Source of the DNA: a bacterium 1XD42-76
GTDB taxonomy: Bacteria > Bacillota > Clostridia > Lachnospirales > Lachnospiraceae
Direction of reading: 5' to 3'
Assembly (NCBI GenBank): GCA_009917545.1
Contig: QZDW01000004.1
Location: 147,717-211,716 of the forward strand
DNA: 64,000 bases
Part shown: one piece after another, positions 62,961 to 64,000 of the stretch
Numbering within the stretch: position 1 is the first letter of the stretch
How the letters are laid out: every line of letters begins with the position of its first letter
Position numbers and translations under genes: made by a program
The notes under the pieces: model-generated
The model's database searches: none
Told to the model about the DNA's origin: nothing
The model's input: only the letters and a program-made list of their open reading frames with translations

Positions 62961-63844
62961 TTAAATACAACAGTTTAAAAATTTATGCCCATATTCTGTC
63001 ATAGAAACAAATGTCCGTGTAATAGATAAATCAACTATTTGATCAGTTGGAAGGCTCTTACATTGGGATAACATATTGTAAAGCTGTAAAGTTTCAGATT
63101 GAAGCAACATCGAATGAAACATATCCGTATATGTTTTTGTTTCCCCATAAATATGTGCATTTTGAGTCCGTAATATCGCATCATTAAAAAGTGATGGTAT
63201 CTCGAAATTTGCTATTCCTTTCTTTTTTAATTCAATCAAATTGTTAAAAAAGATATAACCACTTTCAAAATCATGCTTAGTTTTAATCAGACCAAGCGAG
63301 GAAAGAAGGTTTGTGATTCTTCAACTGGAAAATTCAAAGATGGAAATATTCCTGGCGTGGTTACAGGTATTTCCAATATCTTCTCTCCATTATCCCAAGC
63401 AATAAATGAAGTTATGACGCCTAATTCAAAAAAATCCCCTGAATCCAAAATTCTTATATTCGATGAACATTTTTTTATTTCGTCAGAACACCATTGCAGA
63501 AGTTTTGCTTCATTTCCAGATAAAAAACGCATAACTTCAACAAACGATTTTTGAATTTGGTTTGAGAAATCTTGATTGATAGCAGAAGATAACAATTTAG
63601 AGAACATATATTGAAGCAAATCATTTCCGGGTTCATCGGTAAAACAAAATTTTACATAATCTAACAATGGTGCTATAATACTGCTTTTAGGAGGAGTCAA
63701 CTTTTGCTTAGGCACGTCATTAATAGCATCTTCAATGAATTTAGTATATTTCTTTTCGAGCTGATCAGATTTTAAACCTAAAAACTTAAATGGTAGAGCA
63801 ACAAATTTTAGTAACCCCTCAGCGCTTAGCCCGATTTGCTTCAT
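62961..63844 (-). pseudogene. Abi-alpha (DUF4393) protein, frameshifted
   Basis: The first frame (63844 to 63287) has KLTPPKSSIIAPLLDYVKF and DLLQYMFSKLLSSAINQDFS, then FLSGNEAKLLQWC, the pattern of DUF4393 phage-defence/abortive-infection proteins. It stops early. From about 63310 the natural continuation (ITNLLSSLGLIKTKHDFESG) lies in another frame, down to the stop at 62961. One lost A in a GAAGAATC run would explain it. No ribosome site precedes the ATG. The 5' part seems cut by the adjacent IS630-type element. Codon use is strongly AT-rich, consistent with transfer. Confidence 0.7.
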
Positions 63845-63918
63845 AGCCGGACTAGTGTAATGTCTGTTTGATAAATACGGTAATATATGGTATTATAAAA
63901 GTAAAAAGGTGTGATACT

Positions 63919-64000
63919 ATGGCAAGACTCAAAAAATATATTATTTCTTTATCTGAGACAGATGTTGATAAACTACAGGCTATCATTCGCAAAAAAGATA
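63919..64000 (+). mobile_element. Start of an IS630-type transposase gene (cut by window end)
   Basis: The frame from ATG 63919 reads MARLKKYIISLSETDVDKLQ to the window end, matching the N-terminus of IS630-family transposases. The element's left end is probably near 63850-63875, directly beside the truncated DUF4393 gene. Only 27 codons are visible. Confidence 0.65.

Overview
The window looks like a chromosome segment of a gut-type Lachnospiraceae (Firmicutes, Clostridia). The reasons are strong Shine-Dalgarno sites (AGGAGG), an Rnf complex in the order C-D-G-E-A-B, a DivIVA-like coiled-coil protein, choline-binding wall repeats, an AgrC/LytTR two-component pair and a dockerin-bearing M60 peptidase. 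This assignment is inference from gene content; no 16S rRNA gene is present.

Layout. Positions 1-6750: a partial membrane protein and a metallophosphoesterase lie downstream of a 281-bp segment bounded by perfect 17-bp inverted repeats (1654-1670 and 1918-1934). A tyrosine recombinase gene is next to it, so this is a candidate invertible promoter. A second, very similar recombinase lies at 5908-6750. Between the two are a frameshifted MBOAT O-acyltransferase, a broken SGNH hydrolase and a DivIVA-like gene. Positions 7037-9522: tyrA-aroA (aromatic amino acids). Positions 9604-12829: a GT2 glycosyltransferase, an acyltransferase-3 protein and a DUF4438 protein. Positions 12965-18096: the rnf operon (Na+/H+-translocating ferredoxin:NAD+ oxidoreductase). 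Positions 18307-23548: a heterodimeric ABC exporter and a MATE exporter. Positions 23647-29471: tRNA-Thr, a repeat protein, the run dagK-like/ispF/cysS/mrnC/rlmB, then tRNA-Val and tRNA-Met.

Positions 29599-30100 are the scar of an integrated mobilizable element next to tRNA-Met (integrase remnant plus MobC-like remnant). Positions 30130-33494 carry a small unknown gene, an AgrA/AgrC-like two-component system and a charged coiled-coil protein. Positions 33591-43244 are one leftward run: nucleoside phosphorylase, cdd, deoC, deoB, then a 1761-residue secreted M60 peptidase with an N-terminal dockerin, overlapping a cohesin-like protein with choline-binding repeats. This pair looks like a small cell-surface protease complex, and it is placed unusually directly behind nucleoside salvage genes.

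Positions 43514-51348 hold PAP2, asnA/aminopeptidase P/hydroxyacid dehydrogenase, small unknown genes, a GNAT and a flavoprotein. Positions 51439-53560 are a MerR regulator and a MATE exporter, each preceded by a MerR-type promoter with a 19-bp spacer and a shared dyad, so a self-contained efflux regulon. Positions 53590-60718 run diguanylate cyclase, glycogen debranching enzyme, membrane J-domain protein, Hsp70. Positions 61055-64000 decay into fragments: an HD protein, a sigma-factor stub, an endolysin remnant, a frameshifted Abi-alpha (DUF4393) gene and the start of an IS630-type transposase. All calls are from reading the sequence; no database search was possible.
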